Source: Mixophyes australis (lineage: Eukaryota; Chordata; Amphibia; Anura; Limnodynastidae). From it: a DNA stretch of 64,000 nt. The position numbers and the translations under genes are program-made. Positions 45,900-56,877 of this stretch are shown here, one piece after another. The notes under the pieces were generated by a model. That model had not been told where the DNA came from and searched no databases. It was given only the letters and a program-made list of their open reading frames with translations. How positions within the stretch are numbered: position 1 is the stretch's first letter; each line of letters opens with the position of its first letter. Where the stretch lies: contig JAVHZZ010000008.1 in assembly GCA_036250195.1 (NCBI GenBank), positions 11,255,434 to 11,319,433 of the forward strand. The letters are read 5' to 3'.

Positions 45900-46260
45900 A
45901 CACACTGCAGCGGCTGCTGGTGGAGAGAGGAGTCTGCAGAGTGCCGGGCATGCGGCATGAGCGCAGGGAGAGACCCCAATAGAAGCCCCCTAGGTGTGTG
46001 CAGAGGAGGTGGGCGGCGTGACGTCACTGACTGTGTGTGCGGGGGCGGCATTGGTGCGGGGGCAGGAGGGGCTGCACAGGCTCTGAGCATTGAATGAGCC
46101 CGGCGGGAGGAGGCTGCTGCTGCTGCTGCTACCGGTGCCCGGGCACTGCCTGACCCGCTGTCTGTGACTGGAGAGACCCCTCACCCTCCTCTTCTTACCG
46201 GGCACACATGCTTTGAAGCTCGGGCTGCAGCGCTGTAGTCAGGCACCTGGATGGAGGTGG
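45900..46260 (+). promoter_or_regulatory. CpG-rich TATA-less promoter-like island with CRE and GC boxes
   Basis: About 17 CpGs occur in roughly 350 bp, far above the surroundings. A perfect CRE palindrome TGACGTCA lies at 46,019-46,026, within 10 bp of a GGGCGG box (46,011-46,016). A second GGGGGCGGC lies at 46,041-46,049. (GCT)n follows at about 46,113-46,130. No TATA box is seen at a suitable place. The arrangement (GC boxes, CRE, then GC-rich leader with short uORFs and a donor site 500 bp later) is typical of vertebrate CpG-island promoters. Orientation is inferred from the donor sequence downstream. None of the repeat families elsewhere in the window appears here. Confidence 0.55.
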
Positions 46261-46535
46261 GAGAGGATGAGCCCCCCACTCTCAGCCAGTAGGTCCCCCC
46301 CTGCCGTGTAGGGTCTTCTTGTAACTGGTGTCATGTCTTACTGTGGACCTCAACTGCAGCTTGTCCCACTCCTCTGCCTTATGGGGGCTAGCCCGTGGTT
46401 ACACCTGAAGGACACCGTGTAGACCCCCCCCTGGAGCCGGTGCTGCTTCCATCTACTCTCCCTGCGGACCACCAGACCACTAGGAATAGCAGAACCTCGC
46501 CGGGCACTAATGGGCAATCTATCATCCCTCCAATG
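46060..46535 (+). other. Candidate first exon (mostly 5' UTR) ending at a splice donor
   Basis: The GC-rich transcript-like stretch ends CTCCAAT|GTGAGTATAT; GTGAGT at 46,535-46,540 is a strong donor. Upstream ATGs open short frames: 46,251 (13 codons, MEVGEDEPPTLSQ) and 46,333 (29 codons). The last ATG before the donor (46,510) reads MGNLSSLQ and is still open at the donor; a Gly2-Asn3 start would suit N-myristoylation if translated. The start of the exon is a guess based on the distance from the CRE and GC boxes. No downstream exon was recognised in the remaining 17.5 kb, which fits a long first intron but does not prove it. The gene cannot be named. Confidence 0.35.
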
Positions 46536-47722
46536 TGAGTATATATACACCTGTCAGTCAGTGGGCTTTGGGGGTGAGGGGTGGGGGTCCAGGTGTCACC
46601 CAGGCCACACATTGCAGTGCATGTACCACCCTGGGTCCCTGATGTGCTTCTGAGAGATGTGCTGCAGAGAGATGTGCTGCAGAGAGATGTGCTGCACGCT
46701 CTCTGTCCTTATTGTATTGGAGATGGGGGTATCCATGGCCCGCCGGGTATCATGACATATCAAGGCTTTGTGTCTGATGCTGTAGGATAAATACACTGTG
46801 TTAAGACATCAGGACTGTTTCTGGGCAGCACAGAGAGGCTGCAGGGTCTGGCTGGTGATGTACTGTATCTAACTGCTTTCAGGAGTGTTTGATGCTATGT
46901 GGATGTGATGGGAGCTATATGGGAAGTACAGCGAGGAGCTGTCCAAGGTGCTGAATAATAAAAATGGTTTTCTTACATAGAATTCCAGATCGAATACAGT
47001 CTGTATGCAAATTGTAATCTGGTACAAAGGAACAAATACCAGTACTGGAACTGTGGGGTGCTATGTGAGTGTACCCTAATATCTAAGCCACTAGCTGCAG
47101 CTGTACTGGTTTTGTTGGTGGAGCTTAGGACAGGCATTGTACCTCTGGGATGATATCACACACATCAGGGCTACAAATCAAGCTGAGGTTCCCCACACAC
47201 CATATGGAGGACTCACTGTGATCCTGCCTCCAATGAGGAGAGTTCAGGCAGTTTATGTCTGTTGACAGCTGATGGATGGCTATTGGTGTGAGGCTAGGAT
47301 GAAAATGCACTTTTTCTATTTAAAGAACCTGGGTAGTAGTTCCTGAAAATATCAGCTCTGCTCCTTCTACTGTACCCTCTTCCTTAGCATTCTACAGCTT
47401 CCTTTAGCAGAGAGATGCATGCTGCTACCTTTGTCCCATTGGGCCTTTGTGTCTAAATTTGGAATACGGATTTGGGCAATCAATGCGCACGCAGAGAGAC
47501 GGTGATCAATCCTGGGCTTCTCCAAGGCAGCACTTATCCACATTGTATCGGAATTTCAAGTCAATTTGGGGGAGGTTTTGCAATAGTGTGATGGTTAGAA
47601 CACCTCTGTCAAATATATACAAATGAGGATAAAATGTTTATATAGCAATTTAATTGTAAAAGTATATAAATACACCCCACTTAAATGCAACATGTCAAAT
47701 GACATATATCTAGACAAACATA

Positions 47723-47724
<2 letters not shown>
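46536..47724. other. Possible intron 1; short 15-bp tandem repeat
   Basis: GAGAGATGTGCTGCA repeats about three to four times at 46,650-46,696. There are no other features. If the CpG island is a promoter, this is intronic. Confidence 0.45.

Positions 47725-47774
<50 letters not shown>
47725..47774. repeat. (TA)n microsatellite
   Basis: About 25 uninterrupted TA units. Confidence 0.95.
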
Positions 47775-47778
<4 letters not shown>

Positions 47779-49248
47779 AAATTGTGACTTGTGTTGGTTT
47801 GTAGCTTTTACTATTTGGTATGTATACATTTTATTGTATCCATGTTTCTTTGCACTAATTATAACTGTAAATTCATTGAGACACATAAGAAATGTCTGTC
47901 CACAGCAATGTTTCCTGTAATCATGGAAGCAGGCTAATTAGAAGACTGTAGACATTTTTATTGACCACGAAACATCTCAAATAACTGCTGTATCAAAGTG
48001 TTTTCAATATGGGTCAATGATTGCAAAAACTACTGGTTGTGGAATGCTTTTTGACATCCTCAATTAAATGATAATTGTTGACTTTTATATAGGGTCTCCT
48101 AAAATATGCACCGTAAGTCAAACATGGTACAAAGTGTTTGGGTAGGCATGGGGTAGGTAATCTTTATGTAGCCAGCTGTTGGTGAAATGATTCTCATAAT
48201 GCTAGACGATCTTCATCGGGCAATGGATTAAAGTGCCCCAGGCTTGTCTCACAAAGTTGCACTCCCGCGCAAAGTAAAATATTTATATATTTGGACCAGT
48301 GGTGGAACTACAACCATTGAAAGGGGTGCATTGTTTGGCCCAGAGGTGAGGGGGCCAAACAATACCACTCCATTGACTCCTACTGCAGGCATGGGGGCCG
48401 GTAAAATGAGATTGTTTAAATAATGTAAGTCACAACCTAATGTTCCCCAAATATACGTGTTTGAGGGTTGTGGGGTGTGTCGTTTGTTCTTTATGTTATT
48501 AAAATGAACTGAAGAATACCACCATTGGGCCAAGTGAATGTGTGAAATGTTGCATGGGCGCATCATGTAAGTGTACCCAATGGTACCGGTATGTTCTTGA
48601 CAAGGAGATACGCTATATGTCCTTGACAAGGAGATACGCTTAGGTTGGGGTGAGAGGTGTCATGTATACAGCCAATGGGCTTGGGGCTTCTGTGCAGAAA
48701 AACACTGTGTGGATTGGTGGATTTATACAAAGGAGAGGAGCCAGTGATGTCATAGTAACTGAAATAATTACAGACTCATCTTTTTGAATTGTATAAGATC
48801 CTATCAGGACCCTTCCCTAAGTAGGAGGAGCTTCAGCTGTCTGTAGAATTTTGCTTTTTTAACAAAGCGGTAGTGGAATGTCAGGTTAGACAGAACAAAG
48901 TATTGTATCTTCTTAGTTCAAATCTGAAAATTTCAGCTTTGGGATTTAGTGGTCCTTTAACCTGTTAAAGATCACGTAGTGTAAAGACAAATTGGTGGTT
49001 TATATAAGTCTGTTAAACAGTGTTTTTTTATATGTGCAATTGATTCCATACTGAAAGATGAAACACTCTGCACTGACCTAAGGTGGTACCGGCCTAATAA
49101 CTCAGGAGAGGTAGGATTATAGTAAGCCCTGCTACTTTATATAACACTTGCACACATTATAAATGTAATAAAGTTAAGCAGATCATGTAAATCTAGGGCA
49201 TATCAACTATACATGTTACATGGCTTCATTGCTATTAGTTTTCATGCA
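47775..49248. other. Unassigned sequence with a short direct repeat
   Basis: CTTGACAAGGAGATACGCT occurs twice 25 bp apart (about 48,597 and 48,622). No gene is seen; the 126-residue minus frame at 48,249-48,629 has no recognisable domain. Confidence 0.5.
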
Positions 49249-49994
49249 GGGCCTGATTCATCCAGGAAGTCATTCTGAGCGCAACGTGCCTTTGTTTTAA
49301 TTAGCGAGTAAATCGGCTCTGCGTATTACCGAATGCAACAAGGATCGGATCTGAAGATACGTGCGCTGATGAATTCGGGTGTAGGTCTGCAGTACTACAC
49401 AAGACGCTGCAGAATACGTCCAATGCCTGTGTGGAATATATATTCGCAAAATAACGCACAGGAAAAATAAAATATTGAACTAATGTCACCTAATGTTACT
49501 AATTTAAGCATTAATGAGAAAACTGTTAAAAATAAAATCGTTTTTTTATATATATTTTTCCCCCCATGAAATACATTTATTAGGATGATCTTAATGTCTA
49601 TTGAACTTAAAATACTTGTTTACAGTTGCTTCTGTTTACAAACACATGTTATAGCATGCATACGAGACTGTCAGACTGTCATCACTACTGATCAGGACTT
49701 AGACTAGCCCTGTAGCTGGAGCAAGAGATACGGCAGGAAAAGAAGTAACTTTGAGACGCCCAGAGGTTGATTTGGACGTGGCTGCGTGTGCTTGAGCTTG
49801 TCATGCCCTTATCGTACATTGACTAATGGGTGAACTCCCCTCCCCCGTCCCATTCTTTCCCATAAATCGTAGCCTGTTGTAAGTGTCCTTTGCATACAGA
49901 TATGCAGTGAACATTAAATGGCCGGGTTCTTGGCATGTGCAGAGGGATTTTGCATGCGATACTCACAAAACCAGCAGATACATGAATCAGGCCC
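49249..49994. mobile_element. PIF/Harbinger-like element, 746 bp, non-autonomous
   Basis: The ends GGGCCTGATTCATCCAGG and ATGAATCAGGCCC are inverted. The flanks GCA (49,246-49,248) and GCA (49,995-49,997) give a 3-bp duplication. The subterminal regions are relatively GC-rich (GCGCAACGTGCC; GCATGTGCAGAGGG) and the centre AT-rich. Partial relatives lie at 16,005-16,400 (inverse right half) and 59,388-59,630 (left half). No transposase frame remains. Confidence 0.78.
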
Positions 49995-50186
49995 GCAGTT
50001 TTTACCATGCAACAATGCTTGTGAGCTAATTCAAGTAAAGATAGATTGTAAGCTCTCATTGGCAAGGAACTCCTTCCTCTTGTCTTCTCGTCTGCTGTCA
50101 CTCCGCCCACCTACGCATCCTCCACTCTAATATCCAGCATTTTCTTTATAACACCTATTATACGCCCTGCCTTTTATGTCCTATGC

Positions 50187-50334
50187 CAGTGATGGCTGAC
50201 CTTTGACACTCCCGGTGTTGTGAAACTACAAACCCCAGCATGCTTTGCCAGCCATCAGCTAGTTATCTACTGGCAAAGCATGCTGGGGCTTGTAGTTTCA
50301 CAACACCTGGAGTGTCACAGGTTAGCCATCACTG
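50187..50334. mobile_element. 148-bp foldback MITE with perfect 8-bp duplication
   Basis: TCCTATGC lies at 50,179-50,186 and 50,335-50,342. The element starts CAGTGATGGCTGACCT and ends AGGTTAGCCATCACTG, and is inverted through GTTGTGAAACTACAA and CCCCAGCATGCTTTGCCA to a small centre at AGCTAGTTATCTA. Ends and duplication length indicate a hAT-type MITE. Confidence 0.92.
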
Positions 50335-50342
50335 TCCTATGC

Positions 50343-51412
50343 AATTTTTTTTTGCAGTTTACATGCTGTATTACGCTGTCGTGCCGCCAGTATTTCCCCT
50401 CTTTGCCCATTGTCCTCTACATGTCTGTAATGTGCATTAGTCCCCCTTCCTTGTGCAGTGACAAAAATGCTAAAAGTAATAAAAGCGATATAGCATGTAT
50501 AATTCATATGTGTCAGGATTTACACGGTAACCCAATAGTCCCAGCGGCATCGACATGGATGGCAGAGTATATGACGTACAGCCCTCTGAAAGCAGTTTGT
50601 GGCCTGAACTTGAGAAGAGTAAGACTGACCACAAGTTCAATGCAAACAAAATGCTGACTCCCATATGATGACTATCACCAGGTACAAATATCATTTGCTG
50701 GGATCAAGAAAAGTAATGACCTTAATAAAGTTCTGGGACCATAATACATTTATACTATACATCCTGTTCATTTCAGGAAATGTATGAACTCTTGGAAGGT
50801 CTACTAATGTAGCAGACCCTCCAACATCAAGTACCTTACACCCGCTACAAAATGCTGTACTTCTCATATTATAAACTATTCTACTATTACAGTTTGCCTG
50901 TGTTGAAGTAATTAATTGATGTGAAAGGTCTTTTTTGTTTGCTTTTTTTTAAAATCAGATAATTATTTCAGCCCAAGTAACAACAATCTCAAATTTAAGT
51001 GGGAAGTTCTTAAATATTTTGTATGGGGTGTCGGGATCATGTTAGAGGGCATTTTTTAGTTCCACTTTAAACTCAATCTGGCCTGGGGTATTGGAGAACC
51101 ACGACTATTTCAGTGGGCAATCTCTGGTGACAGCAATATATACGAAATTGGGGTCTATGGCTTGAGAACTTCCCAGAGCTTAATGGGCCATTGTCATGGC
51201 ATCAAGGTCTGCTCAGATCTGTATAGGGAAGTCCCATATGATTATCGTATGAGAGTCACTTTCCCAAATAAGCACATAACGTAGGAAGCTACGAAATAAG
51301 AACTGAGATCAACTTGGGTCTATGAACCAAGGAAGTTTATAATAACTTGTTCACTATGGTGTCTCCTTCGCTCTCGTCAACCACACCCCTCCACCTCACA
51401 TCTGTGCTTTTA
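50343..51412. other. Unassigned sequence
   Basis: The 145-residue frame starting at 50,220 begins inside the MITE and continues into this region. It shows no recognisable domain and is regarded as chance. Confidence 0.5.
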
Positions 51413-51968
51413 TTATTAAAAGTTATTATTATTGCTAACACATATTTACATAGTGCCTAGATATTGGGCAGCATGGTGGCTCAGTGGTTAGCACTTCTGA
51501 CCCACAGCACTGGGGTCATAATTTCGATTCCTGACTATGTCCTTATCTGTGTGGAGTTTGATGTTCTCTCCGTGTTTGCGTGGGTTTCCTGCGGGGGTTA
51601 CGGTTTCCTTCCACAATCCAAAAATATACTAGTAGGTTAATTGGCTGCTATCAAATTGACCTTAGTCTCTCTCTGTCTATGTGTGTGTGTGTGTTAGGGA
51701 ATTTAGACTGTAAGCTCCAATGGGGCAGGAACTGATGTGAGTGCGTTCTCTGTACAGCGCTGCGGAATTAGTGGCGCTATATAAATAAATCCTGATGATG
51801 ATGATGATTACACAGTGCTTTACAGAGAGTATTTATTGATCCACATCAGTCCCTGCAGCCACTGTAGCTGACAATCTATATTTCCTACCACACAGGCGTA
51901 CGCACCTACTAGGCTTAGTTTCGGCAGAAGACAATTCAATTATCAGCATGTGTTTGGATTGGAGTTTT
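51413..51968 (-). mobile_element. Old minus-strand SINE/LINE-tail copy, split by a younger SINE
   Basis: The outer parts TTATTATTATTGCTAACACA...TAGTGC (to 51,456) and CACAGTGCTTTACAGAGAG...TCAGCATGTGTTTGGATTG (from 51,810) join to give a diverged inverse copy of the same V-SINE-like element. The intervening 51,457-51,808 is the younger plus-strand insertion. Confidence 0.65.
51457..51808 (+). mobile_element. V-SINE-like SINE, full length, plus strand
   Basis: The head GGGCAGCATGGTGGCTCAGT has a tRNA-like A box (GGCTCAGTGGTTAGC) and a B-box-like TTTCGATTCC. Then come the conserved centre GTGTTTGCGTGGGTTTCCT, the AGACTGTAAGCTCCAATGGG domain, and the tail GGCGCTATATAAATAAAT with (GATGAT)n. The ten-base flanks TACATAGTGC (51,447) and TACACAGTGC (51,809) differ at one base, consistent with a target duplication. 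Confidence 0.87.
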
Positions 51969-52691
51969 GGTTGGTGTCAGATTTATAGAGCTAAATACAT
52001 AACCTCAATATACTAATAACACCTATAAATGTTGGCATGGAACTAAATATCATTTATAATATATAACGTATCAGACATGGTGGTATATTTTCCACTGGGT
52101 GCTCACTGAAGGCAGAGAATATCTTTTCTACTGGAATCAAAGCTTAATCGACAATGCAGCCAGTACGTTTACACTTTATAAATAAACTGTATGTGTTATG
52201 GCATGGAAGATTTTACATGACTTGTCACTCGCAGGTGCGAGAATATGATTGTTTCTAACAATAACTGAACATATTGATCTATAAACTTGTACGACCTGGA
52301 GCCTCATAATTCTTCTTTTGTAGATAGACACTAATAATTAACAATTTTTTTAAAAATTATTATTATACTGTATATGTATTAAGCAGCACTTTGCAGAGAC
52401 AGTTTAATTGTTTACACAAGATTTCCATTTTAACCACTTACTACCTGAAAATATATATATATATATATGGATGTACATACTGTATACTATTTATTATTGA
52501 AGTGTGTGTGTGTGTATTATATAAGTGAAATTAATCGATACATCTATAAGGTTTATTTACAGTGGTGTAAAAGTGCAAACCATGAGTTAGAAAGAACAAA
52601 ATATATAGGGTTCTCTCTCAAGGGACATTAAATATTTATGTTTATTACATAATATTTTGAAATATGCAAGGCTTTATTTAATATCTCTTCT
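51969..52691. other. Unassigned AT-rich sequence
   Basis: Short (TA)n at about 52,452-52,468 and (GT)n at about 52,502-52,515. Nothing else was recognised. Confidence 0.5.
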
Positions 52692-52840
52692 GTAGGAGGT
52701 TTATCAAACCTTTTAAAAAGGAATAGTGTAGGTGTGGCCCATAGCAACTATTGTTCATCTTGACAACGATAGAATATGATTGGTTGCTAGGGGCAACACC
52801 TTCACTTTTCCTTTTAATAAGGTTTGATAAATCTACCCTT
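52692..52840. mobile_element. Palindromic MITE (GTTTATCAAACC ends)
   Basis: AGGAGGTTTATCAAACC pairs with GGTTTGATAAATCTACCC, and GCCCATAGCAAC pairs with GTTGCTAGGGGC. The core has drifted on the left side. Confidence 0.75.
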
Positions 52841-52968
52841 ATATCTTTTATTTTTTTATATGTCTACCTGTGTACTTGGAACGCAGCTTCCTCTAATATA
52901 GTAACATACACTTTTATACACTATGCATCGGCCTACATTTTCTTTTTTGTCGTTTTTTTATTATATAT

Positions 52969-53393
52969 TGTGACAGAAGCTGTGGTAAACAAGTTGACAG
53001 TAGATAGAGGTACTAGTTAGAGCTGCTTTTCCCTGGAGTGACTGGGGGAGAGTGAGCAGGTTCCATTCATTAAGGCCAGTTCTGGTTTTCTGGTCTCCCG
53101 GTTAGATAACAAGCTAATTAACAAGCTGTGGTGCAGATATAAAAGCGTGGGACAACCTTCTAGCAGAGTCTCACTGCCTGGGGATAGGGAAACTTGTGAG
53201 AGTGACCTATGATCTACAAGCTGGGAAATCTTGCCTCTTGTGATTATTGTCTTGTGTGGGCTGGATGCAAGGTTCTCCCATAGGTAGAAATTGACACATT
53301 GTATCTTTAGTTACAGCTTAGAATTTATTTATGGAGTTATTTTATTTCTCATTTGTATCCTGCACAATAAAAGGGCCCACAGCCCAGTTGCAC
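52969..53393 (+). mobile_element. LTR-like unit with TATA and polyA signal
   Basis: TGTGACAGAAGC starts the unit. GCAGATATAAAAGCG (about 53,135) is a good TATA box, followed by a GTCTCACTGCCTGG initiation-like stretch, and AATAAA in CACAATAAAAGGG lies about 230 bp later. TATAT flanks at 52,964 and 53,394 match but are low complexity, and the end GTTGCAC is not canonical, so the LTR may really extend to about 53,490. Internal coding sequence is absent. Confidence 0.55.
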
Positions 53394-53525
53394 TATATAC
53401 GTGCCCAAGCTCGAAATAATGGGGGATCTCCCGGACTCCTGAGAGAGTTTGTCGCTCTCTCTGAATCCTGTCTGGAGAAGTTGGAGGCTGGGCCACCATG
53501 GAGGAAACACTGGGGAGAAGGATTT

Positions 53526-53664
53526 GTAATGACTACATGAGTGTGCTGGAGAGCAGCAGCCATTTTATTGTAGCACACCTTCTCCTCGGAAAGTTTGTCT
53601 ACCGAAAGGAGGTGTGCTACAAGAAAATGGCTGCTGTTCTCCAGCACACAGGTGTTGTCATTAC
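53526..53664. mobile_element. 139-bp foldback
   Basis: GTAATGAC at the left pairs with GTCATTAC at the right, and GTGTGCTGGAGAGCAGCAGC with the ATGGCTGCTGTTCTCCAGCA side. TGTAGCACACCT pairs with AGGTGTGCTACA around a centre near 53,595. The 160-residue minus frame (53,393-53,875) and the 91-residue plus frame (53,498-53,773) run across this palindrome and neighbouring repeats and are not genes. Confidence 0.75.
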
Positions 53665-53862
53665 TTGTTCTTCTCCACAGTTTGAAAGAAGGAAAAATGG
53701 GAAAGAGGGGAGGATGGAGGAAAGAAATGAGGTGAGAGAAAATGAGTGTGAAGAGAGGCTGGATTGGGGTTAAGGGAGGCAAGGGAGAGAAAGCGGTAGG
53801 AGAGAGGGAAAACTTGGTGAGAAGGGTGGGTGGGAGAGGGGAAGTGTGAGAGGGGTCTGCAG

Positions 53863-54345
53863 TAGAGATGCTCACTGACCACCGTGAACTGGTTTTGGTT
53901 TTGCATCTGGATTAGCTTCATGTTTTGATTTTTTAGAAAAAGTCCTAAAATATGCTAAACATTTTGCTATTTTTTTGTTCCTACATTATTATTAACCTCA
54001 GTAACACTAATTCCAAGTCATTTGCAGTCAATTTTGACCACCTCACAGATCACAATATTATTTTCATACACTTTCGGACAAATACTGCAGCGAGCTGGCT
54101 GGATGGTAAGCGACAGAGCAATGGCACAAACACACGGCAGTTCCTACCACATCTAGGACACATTGGCACACAGCAGTGGCAGAAAAGAAAAATGGTGCAA
54201 GATGGAATTGTCCTTGGGCCCTCACTCCCTCCCACCCACCGTTATGTTGGATCTTAAAAAGGAATCCAAAAATCGTGAGATCCGAGATCCGACGACGTAA
54301 CGATGATGTTCGGATATGTTCGGTTCTCGGGTCTGAGCATCTCCA
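53863..54345 (+). mobile_element. hAT-Ac-like element, TAGAGATG family, perfect 8-bp duplication
   Basis: The left end TAGAGATGCTCACTGACC and the right end CTGAGCATCTCCA are inverted repeats. GTCTGCAG is identical at 53,855-53,862 and 54,346-54,353. It shares GGTTTTGGTTTTG, CTACATTATTATTAACCTCA and the GAGATCCGA right region with the 9,509 copy, but has no tandem array. Confidence 0.92.
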
Positions 54346-54352
54346 GTCTGCA

Positions 54353-54353
<1 letters not shown>

Positions 54354-54391
<38 letters not shown>
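54354..54391. repeat. (TA)n microsatellite abutting the hAT target duplication
   Basis: About 19 TA units begin directly after the right-hand GTCTGCAG copy. Confidence 0.93.
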
Positions 54392-54395
<4 letters not shown>

Positions 54396-55055
54396 GTGGT
54401 CAAACTGGAAATTTAGAAGTGACGGTATGAAAAATATAATGGGAATCTAAATGAATGGAACTTAATAGTTGTACAAGGAAGGCAGTAGGAGAAGAGGTGG
54501 TTTGCTAGGTATGGCAAACCCCCTTATACAGCCCCACTTCGACCACTGTGTGTGTTTGTGTATATATATATATATCACTTGGACCACAGGATGCAGAGAA
54601 GTGTTATGAAAACATATATTTATTTGTGATTTACACAGTGTCCTATATAAAATATAAGACACTGTTCTTGCATTTGGTACCACGTTTAACAGCAGTCTGA
54701 ACACAATGAACATAGTAGTTTCATGAATAAAAGTGCTTCAGCGATACCTCAGGTGATTTGAGTAGCAAAAGTGACCTGTGGCTCGTGATATAATAATTAG
54801 GCCATCACGGTTGGCTTTAGATGTGACCGTGAGGGTTGAAGGATCGGAGAGAGGCAACGTAACTGAACTGCCATGGATGTTACATACTGCAGCTGTGAGA
54901 ACGGGGCTTAGGATATGGCAAGTGACAAAGGATAACAATTGAATGTTTATCACTTAATTGGGACAGGCTGCTGTGTCATGTTTGAGATATAAATAAGTTA
55001 CATATAAATTTAGGGGATTGAGAACAGTGTTTGCAGGTGCAATAAAGAGGTGGTG
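54392..55055. other. Unassigned sequence
   Basis: Nothing recognised apart from a short TA tract near 54,561. Confidence 0.5.
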
Positions 55056-55308
55056 CAGGGGCGCACGGTGGATTGTTGGGGAGGGGGGGGGGGCTCTCCC
55101 CGCCGACCCAAGAAAAAAGCAAAAAAAAAACAGAGAGAGAGCTGCTCCGTTTCACCAGCGCTGTCCTATACATCAGCCGCGGCGCTGTCTAAGAAGCCTC
55201 TGCGGCGGTGCTGTATACAATACAGCACCGCCGCGGCTGCTGTATAGGACAGTGGCCACTTAGTTAGCGCAGGGGGGGGGGGTTTCTGAGTCTCTGCGTG
55301 CGCCACTG
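55056..55308. mobile_element. hAT-like MITE with CpG-rich palindrome
   Basis: The ends CAGGGGCGCACGGTG and CTGCGTGCGCCACTG are inverted and resemble those of the 8,919 element. Inside are G runs and a palindrome CAGCGCTGTCCTATACATCA...GCTGTATAGGACAGTGG with GCGGCGGTGCTGTAT/ATACAGCACCGCCGC at the centre. An 8-bp duplication is not clear (AGGTGGTG against GGGTGTAT). Nearby 65-134-residue frames are element-derived. Confidence 0.7.
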
Positions 55309-56601
55309 GGGTGTATTGAGGACTTAATGTAGGGGGTGCAGAATTCTGTGCAATGTTTGGGGTAGTAGAATGTGTAGGAGTATTAGTATAGACAGTATGA
55401 ATACATATTGTAATGTGTAGTGTGTGTGTGATGTTAAACTTTCCCTTGTACTGATACAATCGACAATCGACAATCAGGTTAGTGGGTTTAATATGGTGTC
55501 TGGTGGTAGGGTATGGTGTGACACCTGTGAGTGGGGAGGGGTGGTACTGCCCTTGTGAAGGGTATAACAAACCTGTCCTTTAGTTCCTGCTGCTTTGCCT
55601 GTAGTATCTATTGCTATCCGCTTGTATGAGTGAGCGTGTTCACCGGATTAAGCACATTATATATAATCATATCTTTACAAGTGCATTATATATACTCACA
55701 TGCATTTAGTCTCTCCCAGTCAACTAATGAGAGTGCGGCAGTGTTTGTTACCCCAGACTGCTTCTAAACCTGTCCCGTCTGCCTCCATATTGACTACAAT
55801 TCCTGTCTTGTCCTTCTGTGTTGTCAGCTGCTGCTTAGAAAAGGTTTTGGGGGGGGGGTCCTGGACTGTGGGTTCACTACTACACATCCATCAGTTCCTT
55901 ACACAGGCTCCTGGTGAAAACCAGTTTTATCATTAATCTCCTGACCTCAGATATAGCCAATAGCTGGCACAGTGGTGGGTAAACATGCCAATGAACAAAT
56001 TAGTGTGTAGGGTGTAGGGTTATTGCTTTGAGTACTGGAGAAAGTTGGGGGAGAGTTACATTGAAAGGAAACGAGAGTTTTGAACCGAAGGGCACATTGG
56101 TGAGTAACAAATTGTAACGTATATATGTGTGTTTTTATTGTTAATGTGGTTTGTCTGTCCATGTATTAGTACAGTTTGTACATCTCTGTGTTAATGCAAC
56201 GATTGTGCATATTATAGTGAATGTGTATGTCATACAGACAGGACATTACTCCTTTGCAGAGCAGGTGCTGCCTGGCTTGTTCAACTGTAAAGGAAATTTG
56301 CCCCCTATGCTAATGAGATACATATATATAATTCCCAACATGAGTCTGTCTCCTGCAGCATGCATATGTAGGTAGTATTTTCCCAGCATGCACACCTCGC
56401 ATCGTAGTTTGTGGAGATACTAATTTGCAATCTTTAGCTGGTTCCTAATTAATTCATAGGTCACATTCTCATGAATATTGGAACAGGCCACAAAATGTCT
56501 GCCTCCGCTTTGTCTAGGTGAAAAGTGCACTTAAAGGGAGGAACTTTGTTTTTGCGAAAAATGTCTTACATAACTTTGTGGCTACATTTTCTACCTTATA
56601 G
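55309..56601. other. Unassigned sequence
   Basis: No gene or repeat was recognised. Short frames (55,700-55,936; 55,947-56,162 minus; 56,151-56,375) lack domain signatures. Confidence 0.5.
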
Positions 56602-56877
56602 CATAGTTGCCAACATTGGCAGGTGGGTGTGTGGGGGTGGGGCTAGAAGAATTGTGCCGTTAGCCCCGCCCCAAAGCTGTCACCACACTTTTCGACCAAT
56701 AAATCTAGGGGGCAGGGCCACAATGACGCGCCCATGATGCCAACAAGCCCCGCCCCCTCCGTTTACTTTTCCACAACCGGTCGGCAATCGGGAGAATTGC
56801 CCTCTCTCCCGGGAGTCCGGGAGACTGACCCAGATTTCGGGAGACTCCCGGATATTCCGGGAGAGTTGGCAAGTATG
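56602..56877. mobile_element. hAT-like MITE, perfect 8-bp duplication (CATAGTTGCCAAC family)
   Basis: The ends CATAGTTGCCAAC and GTTGGCAAGTATG are inverted. CCTTATAG occurs at 56,594-56,601 and 56,878-56,885. The right subterminal region is a set of reiterated CCCGGGAGT, TCCGGGAGA and CCGGATATTCCGGGAGAG motifs. Related copies lie at 447 (truncated) and 21,139. Frames at 56,525-56,934 arise from it. Confidence 0.93.

Noticed and set aside
46251..46292. ATG at 46,251 as the main start codon of the putative gene.
   Set aside because: The frame closes after 13 codons; it can only be a uORF.
50220..50657. 145-residue plus-strand frame.
   Set aside because: It starts inside a 148-bp MITE and continues into unrelated DNA; no domain, and two overlapping frames have equal quality.
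53393..53875. The longest open frame in the window (160 residues, minus strand).
   Set aside because: It runs through LTR-end sequence, a palindrome and a GA-rich tract; composition is Ser/Pro/Leu/Phe low-complexity and it has no domain signature.
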